Shown piece by piece: positions 41,913 to 49,408 of a DNA stretch of 56,071 nucleotides. A program made the translations under genes and the position numbers. The number at the start of each line of letters is the position of its first letter. Position 1 is the first letter of the stretch. The notes beneath the pieces were generated by a model that did no database searches, was not told where the DNA came from, and saw nothing but the letters and a program-made list of their open reading frames with translations. Where the stretch lies: the NCBI GenBank assembly GCA_003635185.1, contig PYJA01000137.1:1-56071 (forward strand), read 5' to 3'. Source of the DNA: Candidatus Poribacteria bacterium. GTDB taxonomy: Bacteria; Poribacteria; WGA-4E; WGA-3G.

Positions 41913-43388
41913 ATGAACATACAATTCCAACCCAACACCCTATACTACGGCGACTGCCTTGACATCATGGCAGACTTCCCTGAAAAAAGCGTTGACCTTA
42001 TCTGTCTGGATCCGCCCTTTAACTCTAACCGTAAATACAACAATATCTTCAAAAACTCTGGACTGAAAACTGAAGCGCAAATCAAGGCGTTTGACGATGT
42101 GTGGCACTGGGACGAAGCATCCGCAGAACGCGTGCAACGTCTCAAAAACGCTGTGGCGAACCCCGCATCAAAAGTGATAGCCGGATTTGAGGGGTTTATA
42201 CCAAAGAGTAAGATGTTGTCGTACACCTCTTATATGGCAGAGCGTTTGTTTGTAATGCACCGTATTTTGAAAGATACTGGCAGCATTTATCTGCATTGCG
42301 ATCCGTATGCAAGCCATTATCTAAAACTTGTGATGGACGCAATATTCGGTGAACAGCATTATCGGAATGAGATAGTCTGGTGTTATACAGGACCCAGTAA
42401 TACAAAGAGATGGTTCCCACATAAACACGATATAATCCTATTTTATGTCAAATCAAATGAAAGTCCATTTTATGCTGATGCAGTCCGCGTTCCTTATTCT
42501 GAATCCTTTATCAATCGTAGGAGATACACTGAAGGTCAAAGCGGTATAACAGCTGGGTATTCTGAAGGTAGAGAAGACGCTGAAATTCAGTCATCATTTG
42601 GAAGTGGTAAAATCATTGAGGATTATTGGACTGATATTCCCGCAGGTGGGGCAATCCCTAAAAATGAACGTATGGGGTATCCCACTCAAAAACCACTCAA
42701 GCTCTATGACCGTATTATCAAAGCCTCATCAAATGAAAGTGATCTTGTGCTTGACCCATTTGCCGGTTGCGGCACAACGGTTGAAGCTGCCCTTATCAAT
42801 CAACGTGATGTGATCGGTATTGATATCCTTCCCTTTGCCCTCCGTTTAATCAATGAACATCGCATCAAACCGCATGGGAGAGAACCTTTTCCAATGCAGG
42901 GTATTCCTGTTGACATGGACACCGCAACGCAACTTGCAAAGACTGCACCGTTTAAATTTCAGGACTGGGCTGTTTCGTTAATTAACGGGTTTGCTGCCAA
43001 TCCGCAAAAAGTCGGTGATGATGGGATAGACGGATTCGGGATGCTGTTCAATAAACCAGATAACATGGAGCGTAAAGCAATAATCGTGCAGGTCACTGGC
43101 GCATCAGGATCGCAAAAAGCAAAATATGATCGTCTCCATGCAAATGTCCGCAACGAAAACGCTGCAATGGGGATCCTAATCACGCTTGACGAACAAAACG
43201 CACAACGCAATTGGAAACATACGTTAGAACCAGTTAAAATCGGTGCGTCTGAGTATCCACCTATTCAGTGTTTTTCAGTTGAAGAATATTTCCGTTATGA
43301 TCGAGACCCGAATCGGATTTTGCAATTGCCATCGCTTGCTAATCCGTGGACAGGTAAACAGATGCAGCCGACGTTGTTCGATTTTTAA
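41913..43388 (+). CDS. DNA methyltransferase (beta class) fused to a restriction-like C-terminal domain
   Basis: N6-adenine/N4-cytosine methyltransferase: motif IV LDPPFNSNRKYNN (D33) precedes motif I DPFAGCGTT (D281), the beta-class order. A target-recognition stretch of about 200 residues lies between. After residue 345 a second domain starts FQDWAVSLINGFAANPQ, with GDDGIDGFGMLFNKP, IIVQVTG and ILITLDE, like an Mrr/PD-(D/E)XK endonuclease fold. The expected Lys of the Q-V-K position is Thr, so cleavage is uncertain. It ends PTLFDF, common in these enzymes. No separate restriction gene is adjacent. Follows a membrane protein gene by 8 bases. Confidence 0.8.
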   Translation: MNIQFQPNTLYYGDCLDIMADFPEKSVDLICLDPPFNSNRKYNNIFKNSGLKTEAQIKAFDDVWHWDEASAERVQRLKNAVANPASKVIAGFEGFIPKSKMLSYTSYMAERLFVMHRILKDTGSIYLHCDPYASHYLKLVMDAIFGEQHYRNEIVWCYTGPSNTKRWFPHKHDIILFYVKSNESPFYADAVRVPYSESFINRRRYTEGQSGITAGYSEGREDAEIQSSFGSGKIIEDYWTDIPAGGAIPKNERMGYPTQKPLKLYDRIIKASSNESDLVLDPFAGCGTTVEAALINQRDVIGIDILPFALRLINEHRIKPHGREPFPMQGIPVDMDTATQLAKTAPFKFQDWAVSLINGFAANPQKVGDDGIDGFGMLFNKPDNMERKAIIVQVTGASGSQKAKYDRLHANVRNENAAMGILITLDEQNAQRNWKHTLEPVKIGASEYPPIQCFSVEEYFRYDRDPNRILQLPSLANPWTGKQMQPTLFDF

Positions 43389-43478
43389 GGGTTGTGGACT
43401 GTCAGTTACTGAATAGCCTTAATTCAAAATAGGTTGGGTGCGTAAAGTTTTTGTCACTAAGTATTTTTGAAAATTAAC

Positions 43479-43507
43479 TTGACAAACCAATATATTTATG
43501 TTAATAT
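43479..43507 (+). promoter_or_regulatory. Promoter-like pair inside the non-autonomous element
   Basis: TTGACA (43479-43484), 17-base spacer, TAATAT (43502-43507). It would transcribe through the tandem repeat array that begins about 115 bases downstream. Confidence 0.45.
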
Positions 43508-43622
43508 TATTATCACATAATTAAATAATGTTCTCAATACACGCAAAATTTCTAAAAAACAAAGAGAAGAAAAAACAAAAAATCTAAAAATCACGTCACA
43601 ATCCTTGTCCTGATTGACTTTT

Positions 43623-43731
43623 GCACGTCACTAGGACGTGCAAAACGTCCTAAAATGCCCTAAATGTGACGTGCAAAACGTCCTAAATGTGACGTGTAAC
43701 GTCCTAAATGTGACGTGCTAACGTCCTAATT
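43623..43731 (+). repeat. Tandem array of GACGT-containing units
   Basis: Starts with the palindrome GCACGTC-ACTAG-GACGTGC (43623-43641). Units CGTCCTAAATGTGACGTG then begin at 43646 (with an insertion), 43679 and 43700, with a partial unit at 43722. Each unit carries ACGTCC and GACGT half-sites in opposite orientation, so both DNA-binding dyads and RNA stems are possible. Confidence 0.7.
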
Positions 43732-43818
43732 GAAGGTGTCCATCGGGAAGGCAAAGTGAAACTCAACCGACAATATACTTTGTACGAAAACTTTACGTAC
43801 CCTCTAATTCAAAATAGG

Positions 43819-43848
43819 TTGACCTCATTTGCCATTCCCGTGTATACT
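43819..43848 (+). promoter_or_regulatory. Promoter of the VWA protein gene
   Basis: TTGACC (43819-43824), 18-base spacer, TATACT (43843-43848). The -35 box overlaps the right copy of the 16-bp direct repeat flanking the element at 43436, so the duplication kept this promoter intact. Confidence 0.6.
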
Positions 43849-43939
43849 ATATTATACAAACAGCGAAGTCAAATTTATTGTGATTAAATACACCTCCCTA
43901 ATTCGCTGAGCATTCTGTTTGTAGGGGTATCATACCGTT

Positions 43940-46282
43940 ATGTTTGAACAACTGATGAAGTACCCGATTGACGTTTTTCGAGAGGGGGACTTCTCCTTCG
44001 GCGTGCCAATCCCGGGCCTTCTTATTTTTGTCCTCATGGTCGGACTTATTGCAGCAACTATTTGGGCATATCGGAGCACAAAAGGACGAACTGGACGTGT
44101 GTTCCGTGGATTTCTCATTGTTCTCCGCACGATTGTCTTGTGTTTCCTCGCCTTCTGTCTACTCAAACCTTTTCTCACAATTTATCAGAACAACCCAGAT
44201 GACTCCTACCTCTTAGTAATGGTAGACCGTTCCAAGAGTATGCAAATTACGGATTCAGACGATGGGGAATCTCGATTGAATCAAGTTAACCAATTACTCT
44301 TTGGGGAGAATCCTGAAGATGGCGGAGGTCTTATTGATAAACTAAATGCAAACAAATTCAAGGTCAGACTCTTTGGATTTGACACAGAGGCAAAACGCAT
44401 TGAAAATGTGGCACTGCCAAGCGCGGATGGCGAAAATACAAATATTCCAAAAGCCTTAAATGAGGCACTTGAAGATTTACAAGGTATCCCCCTTTCTGGT
44501 ATTGTTCTCTGCACCGATGGTGTTGATAGGAGTGGCACAGATATGGCAAAACTTGCAATGCAAGTCCGACAAAGGAAAGCTCCTATCCATACTGTTGGGA
44601 TTGGTTCAGCGGAAGGTGTGTCTGACATTGAATTGGTCAAGGTAGATGCTCCCCGTAGCGCAGAAGAAGATTTTCCTGTTGATATATCCGCTACCGTGAA
44701 ACGGACAGGGAACACACCAAAGAAAGCCACGATCCACTTAATAGAAAATGGACGGATCCTTGAAACGGTTCCTGTATCCATGAAAAACGAAACAACAAGA
44801 GTCCCACTCAAATTCACGCCGCGCCAGCCAGGCACCAGAAAATATGAGGTGCAAGTTTTGCCTGAAGCGGATGAGGTAATTCCTCAAAATAACACTAAAA
44901 CCTTCATTCTGAAAGTTGCCCCTACCAAGCGTGTTAAGATATTATTTGTTTCCAGACCTTTCTGGGGATTTAAATTCATCAAACGCGCCTTGCAAGGTGA
45001 CCCGAATATCATTTTGACTGACCGATATACAACGAGTGATCGAAGTTTTGGCGGCACACAGGGCGCTGCAGACCAAGACTTCAAATTTTATCCAGATTCA
45101 AAAGATGCTCTTTTCGATTTTGACGCTATCATATTCGGTAATATTGGTGCTTCTAAATTCACGCGTTCACAGCTTGAAAATACGGTTGAATTCGTACGCA
45201 CACGCGGCGGCGGTTTTTTGATGTTAGGCGGAACGCATTCCTTAGGCAACTCTGAAGTAACTGGTTCATATCTCAATACACCAATCGCCGAATTACTTCC
45301 TGTTGAATTAGAATTAGGTGACCCACCGCCACCAGTACCTACCCTTCCACCATCCCAGATGCCAAGAATAAAAGGATTTAAGTTACAACTCACAACAGAG
45401 GGTAAAACTGAACCGTTGATGGGATTGGCAAATAACCCTGCTGAAAATTTGCAACGTTGGAACGAGATGTCGGAACTTTTCGGTTATAGTAAAGTCAAAC
45501 GCGCAAAAGCGGGAGCAACGATTCTCGCCGAACACCCGAGTGAGCGAAATGAATTTGGGAATCGTATTCTCATCGCAACTCACAATTATAATGCAGGACG
45601 GGTTATGGTATTTACCCCTAACAATTCATATCGGTGGCATACAATTCCAGAAAAAGAAAATGATAATCACCACCGATTTAATGATAATCACCACCGATTT
45701 TGGCGGCAGGTCGCAAAATGGTTGACAACTGCACCGAAATCTTCTCTCGAAATTAATCTTGTGAAGACTGAATATACTTTGAAGGAACCCGTTGTGATTG
45801 AAGTCACCGCAATGGATAAAACTTTTACGGTGACGAATGAAGCGAAATTGCGCGCAGTCATTATAGATGAAACTGGCACACGAAGGGAGCTTCCACTTGA
45901 ACAGGTGTTAGGTAAAGATGGGTTATACACCGCTCGATTTGTGCCGAACCGATATGGCGAATATACTGTCACGGCAACGGGAACTCTTCATGGCGAAGAC
46001 CTTGGCAAACAGCAAGCACTTTTTGAAGTTAAACCTTCCTACGCAGAATTTAGCGATGCATCACTCAACATCCCACTTCTCACAAATCTTGCAGATATGA
46101 GCGGCGGCAAATATTATCCTATTGAAGAGGCAGACCAATTGGTTAATCAGATTTCACTTGTTGAGAGTGCAACATCACAGATAACCGATATTGATATTTG
46201 GGATCTACCATTGATTTTCGGGACGATCCTCATGCTACTCGGCCTGGAGTGGTTTTTACGAAAACGGGGTGGATTGGTATAA
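43940..46282 (+). CDS. Membrane protein with a von Willebrand factor A domain
   Basis: Two N-terminal membrane segments (PGLLIFVLMVGLIAATIWA and GFLIVLRTIVLCFLAFCLL), a VWA domain with MIDAS-like VDRSKSM and LCTDGVDRSG, a CARDB-like adhesion/strand region (about residues 240-330), a glutamine-amidotransferase-like fold (GGGFLMLGGTHSLG) and a C-terminal membrane helix (PLIFGTILMLLGLEWFL). This is the layout of BatA/YfbK-style membrane VWA proteins of planctomycetes and allies. A 21-bp tandem duplication gives NDNHHRF twice. No BatB or MoxR partner is adjacent. Confidence 0.8.
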   Translation: MFEQLMKYPIDVFREGDFSFGVPIPGLLIFVLMVGLIAATIWAYRSTKGRTGRVFRGFLIVLRTIVLCFLAFCLLKPFLTIYQNNPDDSYLLVMVDRSKSMQITDSDDGESRLNQVNQLLFGENPEDGGGLIDKLNANKFKVRLFGFDTEAKRIENVALPSADGENTNIPKALNEALEDLQGIPLSGIVLCTDGVDRSGTDMAKLAMQVRQRKAPIHTVGIGSAEGVSDIELVKVDAPRSAEEDFPVDISATVKRTGNTPKKATIHLIENGRILETVPVSMKNETTRVPLKFTPRQPGTRKYEVQVLPEADEVIPQNNTKTFILKVAPTKRVKILFVSRPFWGFKFIKRALQGDPNIILTDRYTTSDRSFGGTQGAADQDFKFYPDSKDALFDFDAIIFGNIGASKFTRSQLENTVEFVRTRGGGFLMLGGTHSLGNSEVTGSYLNTPIAELLPVELELGDPPPPVPTLPPSQMPRIKGFKLQLTTEGKTEPLMGLANNPAENLQRWNEMSELFGYSKVKRAKAGATILAEHPSERNEFGNRILIATHNYNAGRVMVFTPNNSYRWHTIPEKENDNHHRFNDNHHRFWRQVAKWLTTAPKSSLEINLVKTEYTLKEPVVIEVTAMDKTFTVTNEAKLRAVIIDETGTRRELPLEQVLGKDGLYTARFVPNRYGEYTVTATGTLHGEDLGKQQALFEVKPSYAEFSDASLNIPLLTNLADMSGGKYYPIEEADQLVNQISLVESATSQITDIDIWDLPLIFGTILMLLGLEWFLRKRGGLV
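45659..45700 (+). repeat. In-frame 21-bp tandem duplication within the VWA gene
   Basis: AATGATAATCACCACCGATT is the first 20 bases of a unit of 21, present twice in perfect copy. It adds seven residues (NDNHHRF) without shifting the frame; the perfect identity suggests a recent slip. Confidence 0.8.
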
Positions 46283-46379
46283 GGCAGCGTTGCTTAGTTT
46301 AACGTGAGCTCGGTAAAGTCTTTGTCCCGCAAACTGTCCGAAGATTAATTTATTCATTCGGTCCTTTTCGGTCTGCACA

Positions 46380-46490
46380 AGACACGCGTACTCCGCTGCT
46401 GGCAAGGCGGGGAATGCCTAAAGAAGCATGCGCGTGTGGCATGCTCCATGATTGGTCCCGTTGATTTCTTCCTAACCTCGTCCCCGGACC
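46380..46490. repeat. Dispersed repeat in the gap after the VWA gene
   Basis: Contains GCTGCTGGCAAGGCGGGGAA, GGGAATGCC with a distant GGCAT, and CCCGTTGATTTCTTCCTAAC followed by CTCG, all shared with 18655-18775 and in part with 56002-56034. No coding frame of interest is seen in 46283-46627. Confidence 0.55.
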
Positions 46491-46627
46491 GAAATATTTA
46501 TTTAATCTTCATGAGAAAACAATCTTAGACTCATGTAAAAAGTATGTGTTACCTCTCTCATAAAGCCAATAACCATGCGGGTTAAGTTTTCATTTCCACT
46601 TATTCTTGACATGAGCCAATTACTTTA

Positions 46628-47830
46628 TTACAAGAATTTTTGATACACCTTCATAATCTTTTCATAGTGAATGTCAGCATTAAACTCGGTTTCCATTTTT
46701 TTACGGCCGGCTTTTCCCATCTCCGCTGCTTCAGCTTTATGCTCAAACATCCATAGTAATTTATCTCGTAGCGCTTCTGTTCCAGCAGAAGGAACGAGGA
46801 ATCCATCAACACTATCTTCAATTAATTCGGGGATACCCCCTATATCCGCACCGATCACAGGTTTTCCGTAAGCAAAGGATTCTAAAACGGACATAGGGCA
46901 ATTTTCATACCATTCGGAGGGCAAAACAGTACAGATACTATTCAGAATCAGTTCCTGGAGTTCATCACCCTGTTTAAAGCCTAAGAGATGAATATGTTCA
47001 CACCCATTTTGTTCTACAATTTGCTGAACTTCAGGCATTGCTTCTCCGTCACCGACAATATAGAGTGGCACTTGCTTTAACGGCGCTGCAGCCTCTATTA
47101 GTGTCAGAATACCTTTACTTCGATGCACCCTTCCAAAATAAAGCACATATTCACCAACCGAGAAATTCGGGGTTATATGGGAGACATCTGTAAAATTGTG
47201 AACCGTTGATATTTTTTCTTCAGGAATCCCGTACTGGATCATTTTCTTTCTCAAAAAATGAGACACTGAAATGAAATGATCAAACTTATCTACTGAACCG
47301 AGAAAACGAGAGACATAAGATTCGGTAACGCTTAGAGCAGTGCGTGCAAGCGAACCCCTATTGCACCGCTTTGGAACCGCACGCCAAAAGTGTTTGCCTT
47401 CACAGTCTTCACAAATCTCATCGTTTGATAAGTGACTATAGACAGGACAAGTTAATTTATATTCGTGCAACGTCTGAATAAGAGGTATTCCCGCTTTTTT
47501 TAGATGCCCTAAAATTGAGGCAGTTAACTTGCCGTAGTAGATATGAAAGTGCGCCATATCCACGTCTGTATTGTTCAATAGTCTTTGGATTGATTTAACA
47601 GCATCGCGTGAATACAAAAAACGGAGCAGATCAATTGGTTTTGGGTTTTCAAAATCTGCCGCACGCGGAAAATACTGTTCCCATTCAGTCGGTTCATTAT
47701 TCGGATTCGCTGCTGTGAACGGAATTACCCTATGTCCATGTTTTTGTAGCAGTTCTCCCATCGTAAAAAAGTACCTGTCGGAACCGCCGCGAACATAATG
47801 ATTTTGGGAAATATTCAGAATAGTCAACAT
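46628..47830 (-). CDS. Glycosyltransferase family 4 (GT-B fold)
   Basis: Starts MLTILNISQNHYVRGGSDRY with the glycine-rich N-terminal loop of GT4 enzymes. The C-terminal half has the donor-site pattern YVLYFGRVHRSKGILTLIEA, GDGEAMPEV and the E-x7-E motif region PSEWYENCPMSVLESFAYGKPVIG. 400 aa is typical. A four-cysteine patch (YSHLSNDEICEDCEGKHFW with CPVYS and KRCN) is seen in many GT4 enzymes of polysaccharide synthesis. Likely makes surface glycans. Five bases after the lipoprotein gene, whose last codons contain its GGAG ribosome site. Confidence 0.88.
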   Translation of the reverse strand: MLTILNISQNHYVRGGSDRYFFTMGELLQKHGHRVIPFTAANPNNEPTEWEQYFPRAADFENPKPIDLLRFLYSRDAVKSIQRLLNNTDVDMAHFHIYYGKLTASILGHLKKAGIPLIQTLHEYKLTCPVYSHLSNDEICEDCEGKHFWRAVPKRCNRGSLARTALSVTESYVSRFLGSVDKFDHFISVSHFLRKKMIQYGIPEEKISTVHNFTDVSHITPNFSVGEYVLYFGRVHRSKGILTLIEAAAPLKQVPLYIVGDGEAMPEVQQIVEQNGCEHIHLLGFKQGDELQELILNSICTVLPSEWYENCPMSVLESFAYGKPVIGADIGGIPELIEDSVDGFLVPSAGTEALRDKLLWMFEHKAEAAEMGKAGRKKMETEFNADIHYEKIMKVYQKFL

Positions 47831-47835
47831 AATCT

Positions 47836-48726
47836 TTACTCCCGAGGACCAGCATCCTCGAAACGGACTTCGGCAATCGGCTCATAATCTACCGTTCCGA
47901 GAGGTTTCGTTATAATGTTTATGTCATGAACATCAAGAATAGTCTTGTCAATTTCTTCATGGACAACTGTTCCCCACCAATTGTTAGGAATTCCAAGATC
48001 AAATTTGACATTTAACTTGAGCGCGTAATCATTGTTTTCAAGGTTATTATCCTGAATGATAGACTGTACATTCTCACAAAAAATTCCAGTCTCATTTTTT
48101 GTAATGTTATTTCTTTCAATTCGTGGGCGGGTTTGTCGGCCAATGGTATAAATGCCGATGTCGTTATCATGAATAGCATTATTTTGAATTTTTGTGTTAC
48201 TTCCATCTAAAGCGATTGCAGTTTCGTTATAGCGAAATGTACAATCTATCAATGTAGGGGAGGTCGTTTTAATGTCAAGCGCAACTGTGGCGTATTCTAT
48301 TACTGTGTTTCTCAGAAAACTCTCTGAATCATGTGTATGGTCAAATAATATGCCATTCCAATCGCCAGATTGTGGATTGGTACTATTTGAGGTTAAGGAC
48401 ACAGGTTCACTTAACTCAACCCTAACTAATGGGGTTCCTATTTTTAGTTTTCCCCGTACCTCAATGTGTGCATCACGACCAAATTTAACAACCGTTCCAG
48501 GTAATATCTCAAGTACGCCGTTAGGTAAAATCTCTAATGTTCCGTGTATAATATAGGTTTTCTCAGGTTCCCAAGTTTCGCCTTCTGAAAGTAGATAGTC
48601 TCTTAGGACTACTTCAGAATCGTTTTTGTCACCATTAACGGAAGTAGAATCTTGGCATCCGTAAACTAATAAACTAATACAAAAAGAAATTATACAAAAG
48701 TATAATGGGAAACGCTTAATATCCAT
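47836..48726 (-). CDS. Right-handed beta-helix lipoprotein
   Basis: Signal peptide with lipobox LLVYGC, then repeated short strands of the parallel beta-helix type: IEVRGKLKIGT, TVIEYATVALDI, TKIQNNAIHDNDIGIYTIGR, RIERNNITKNETGIFCENV, SIIQDNNLENNDYAL (NosD-like pattern with Asn ladders). 296 aa from the ATG at 48726; the TTG at 48753 is unlikely. Probably an envelope carbohydrate-binding or modifying protein, fitting the glycosyltransferase next to it. No catalytic residues are obvious. Confidence 0.75.
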   Translation of the reverse strand: MDIKRFPLYFCIISFCISLLVYGCQDSTSVNGDKNDSEVVLRDYLLSEGETWEPEKTYIIHGTLEILPNGVLEILPGTVVKFGRDAHIEVRGKLKIGTPLVRVELSEPVSLTSNSTNPQSGDWNGILFDHTHDSESFLRNTVIEYATVALDIKTTSPTLIDCTFRYNETAIALDGSNTKIQNNAIHDNDIGIYTIGRQTRPRIERNNITKNETGIFCENVQSIIQDNNLENNDYALKLNVKFDLGIPNNWWGTVVHEEIDKTILDVHDINIITKPLGTVDYEPIAEVRFEDAGPRE

Positions 48727-48774
48727 GTGTTGATTTTGTTGTTTTACTTTCAATTTTCTTCGAAATTTAGATAC

Positions 48775-48824
48775 TCGAACAAATTCCCCTCATGTGGGCT
48801 ATCCCAAGAAATTTGGGTTATCGG
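48775..48824 (-). pseudogene. Remnant of a second aldehyde-dehydrogenase-like gene (3' end)
   Basis: 46 of 50 bases match 49453-49502, the part of the aldehyde dehydrogenase gene encoding TQISWDSPHEGNLF. Read in the same frame it gives ITQISWDSPHEGNLFEYLNF before a stop. Three of the four differences are synonymous, so this was once a translated paralogue and not a copy made recently. The rest of that gene is missing; a DUF4258/DUF2283 pair now stands between the remnant and the intact gene. Confidence 0.6.
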
Positions 48825-48875
48825 GTTTTGTCTATATTGTTTCAGTCAAAGCAATGTTTGTTAGGTGCATAACTC

Positions 48876-49103
48876 CTAATTTTCTTGCAATAGTGGTTGT
48901 GGTTCCGGTGCACCTATCTGCTCATAAAGCAAATCAGGTAGATTCGCATGTAAGTTGGCATGTTCAATTGTGATTGCCACAGGATTACCCTCAGAATCCA
49001 GGTCTATATATATGTTCTCATTGATTTCTTTTGTTTCGGCAATAGGATGTGTTGAAAATTCAATGAGTGCTGTGCCAGTGTCATGAAAATATTTCACTTT
49101 CAT
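48876..49103 (-). CDS. DUF2283 family protein, probable antitoxin
   Basis: 75 aa with the DUF2283 pattern MKVKYFHDTGTALIEFST, a central ENIYIDLDSEGNPVAITIEH and a short C-terminal helix NLPDLLYEQIG. It overlaps the preceding DUF4258-like gene by four bases (ATGA), the arrangement of toxin-antitoxin pairs. DUF2283 proteins often accompany DUF4258 proteins; which acts as toxin is not shown here. Confidence 0.8.
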   Translation of the reverse strand: MKVKYFHDTGTALIEFSTHPIAETKEINENIYIDLDSEGNPVAITIEHANLHANLPDLLYEQIGAPEPQPLLQEN

Positions 49104-49342
49104 TCTGGTATTCCTTTAAAATTTCTATCAAAAAAAGCATTATGAACTGTTTCTTCATCTTCCAGCAAAATCACTCTGAGAAACTTACCTTCTTCGGATA
49201 TCAATTTCCATTTTCTTATTCTGCCATCAACTTGTATTTCTGTATAGACAGGATTCCTAATGGTCTCTTCAATCCATTCAGTTTTGATTTTTGCTCGGTC
49301 AGGTCTCTGACGCATATACTGAAAATATTCCGTCGATTTCAA
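49100..49342 (-). CDS. DUF4258-like small protein, probable toxin partner of DUF2283
   Basis: About 80 aa with YFQYMRQRPDRAKIKTEWIE, RIRKWKLISEEGKFLRVILL and ETVHNAFFDRNF, a pattern I know from small cyanobacterial proteins next to DUF2283. Start is uncertain: TTG 49342 has GAGG upstream and keeps the STEYFQYM residues typical of the family; ATG 49315 and TTG 49360 are alternatives. Four-base overlap with the DUF2283 gene. Confidence 0.65.
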   Translation of the reverse strand: MKSTEYFQYMRQRPDRAKIKTEWIEETIRNPVYTEIQVDGRIRKWKLISEEGKFLRVILLEDEETVHNAFFDRNFKGIPE

Positions 49343-49408
49343 ATTTTGAAACAACCTCAATAAAATTATGAATTCTACTTAAAAGGGTTGATAGGTAAAA
49401 GTGTAAAC

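Larger units (their letters stand above)
43436..43802. mobile_element. Non-autonomous element with ISKra4-type ends and internal repeat array
   Basis: GGGTGCGTAAAGTTTTTGTC at 43436 and its inverted partner (AAAACTTTACGTACCC, ending 43802) bound 367 bases without a gene. The 16-bp sequence TAATTCAAAATAGGTT occurs immediately before (43420-43435) and again two bases after (43805-43820), like a target duplication. Inside are a promoter-like pair at 43479 and a tandem array at 43623. Left end matches that of the transposase remnant at 561-586. Confidence 0.65.

Noticed and set aside
43623-43731. CRISPR array
   Set aside because: Units are only about 21 bases apart with no unique spacers between repeats; it is a plain tandem repeat.
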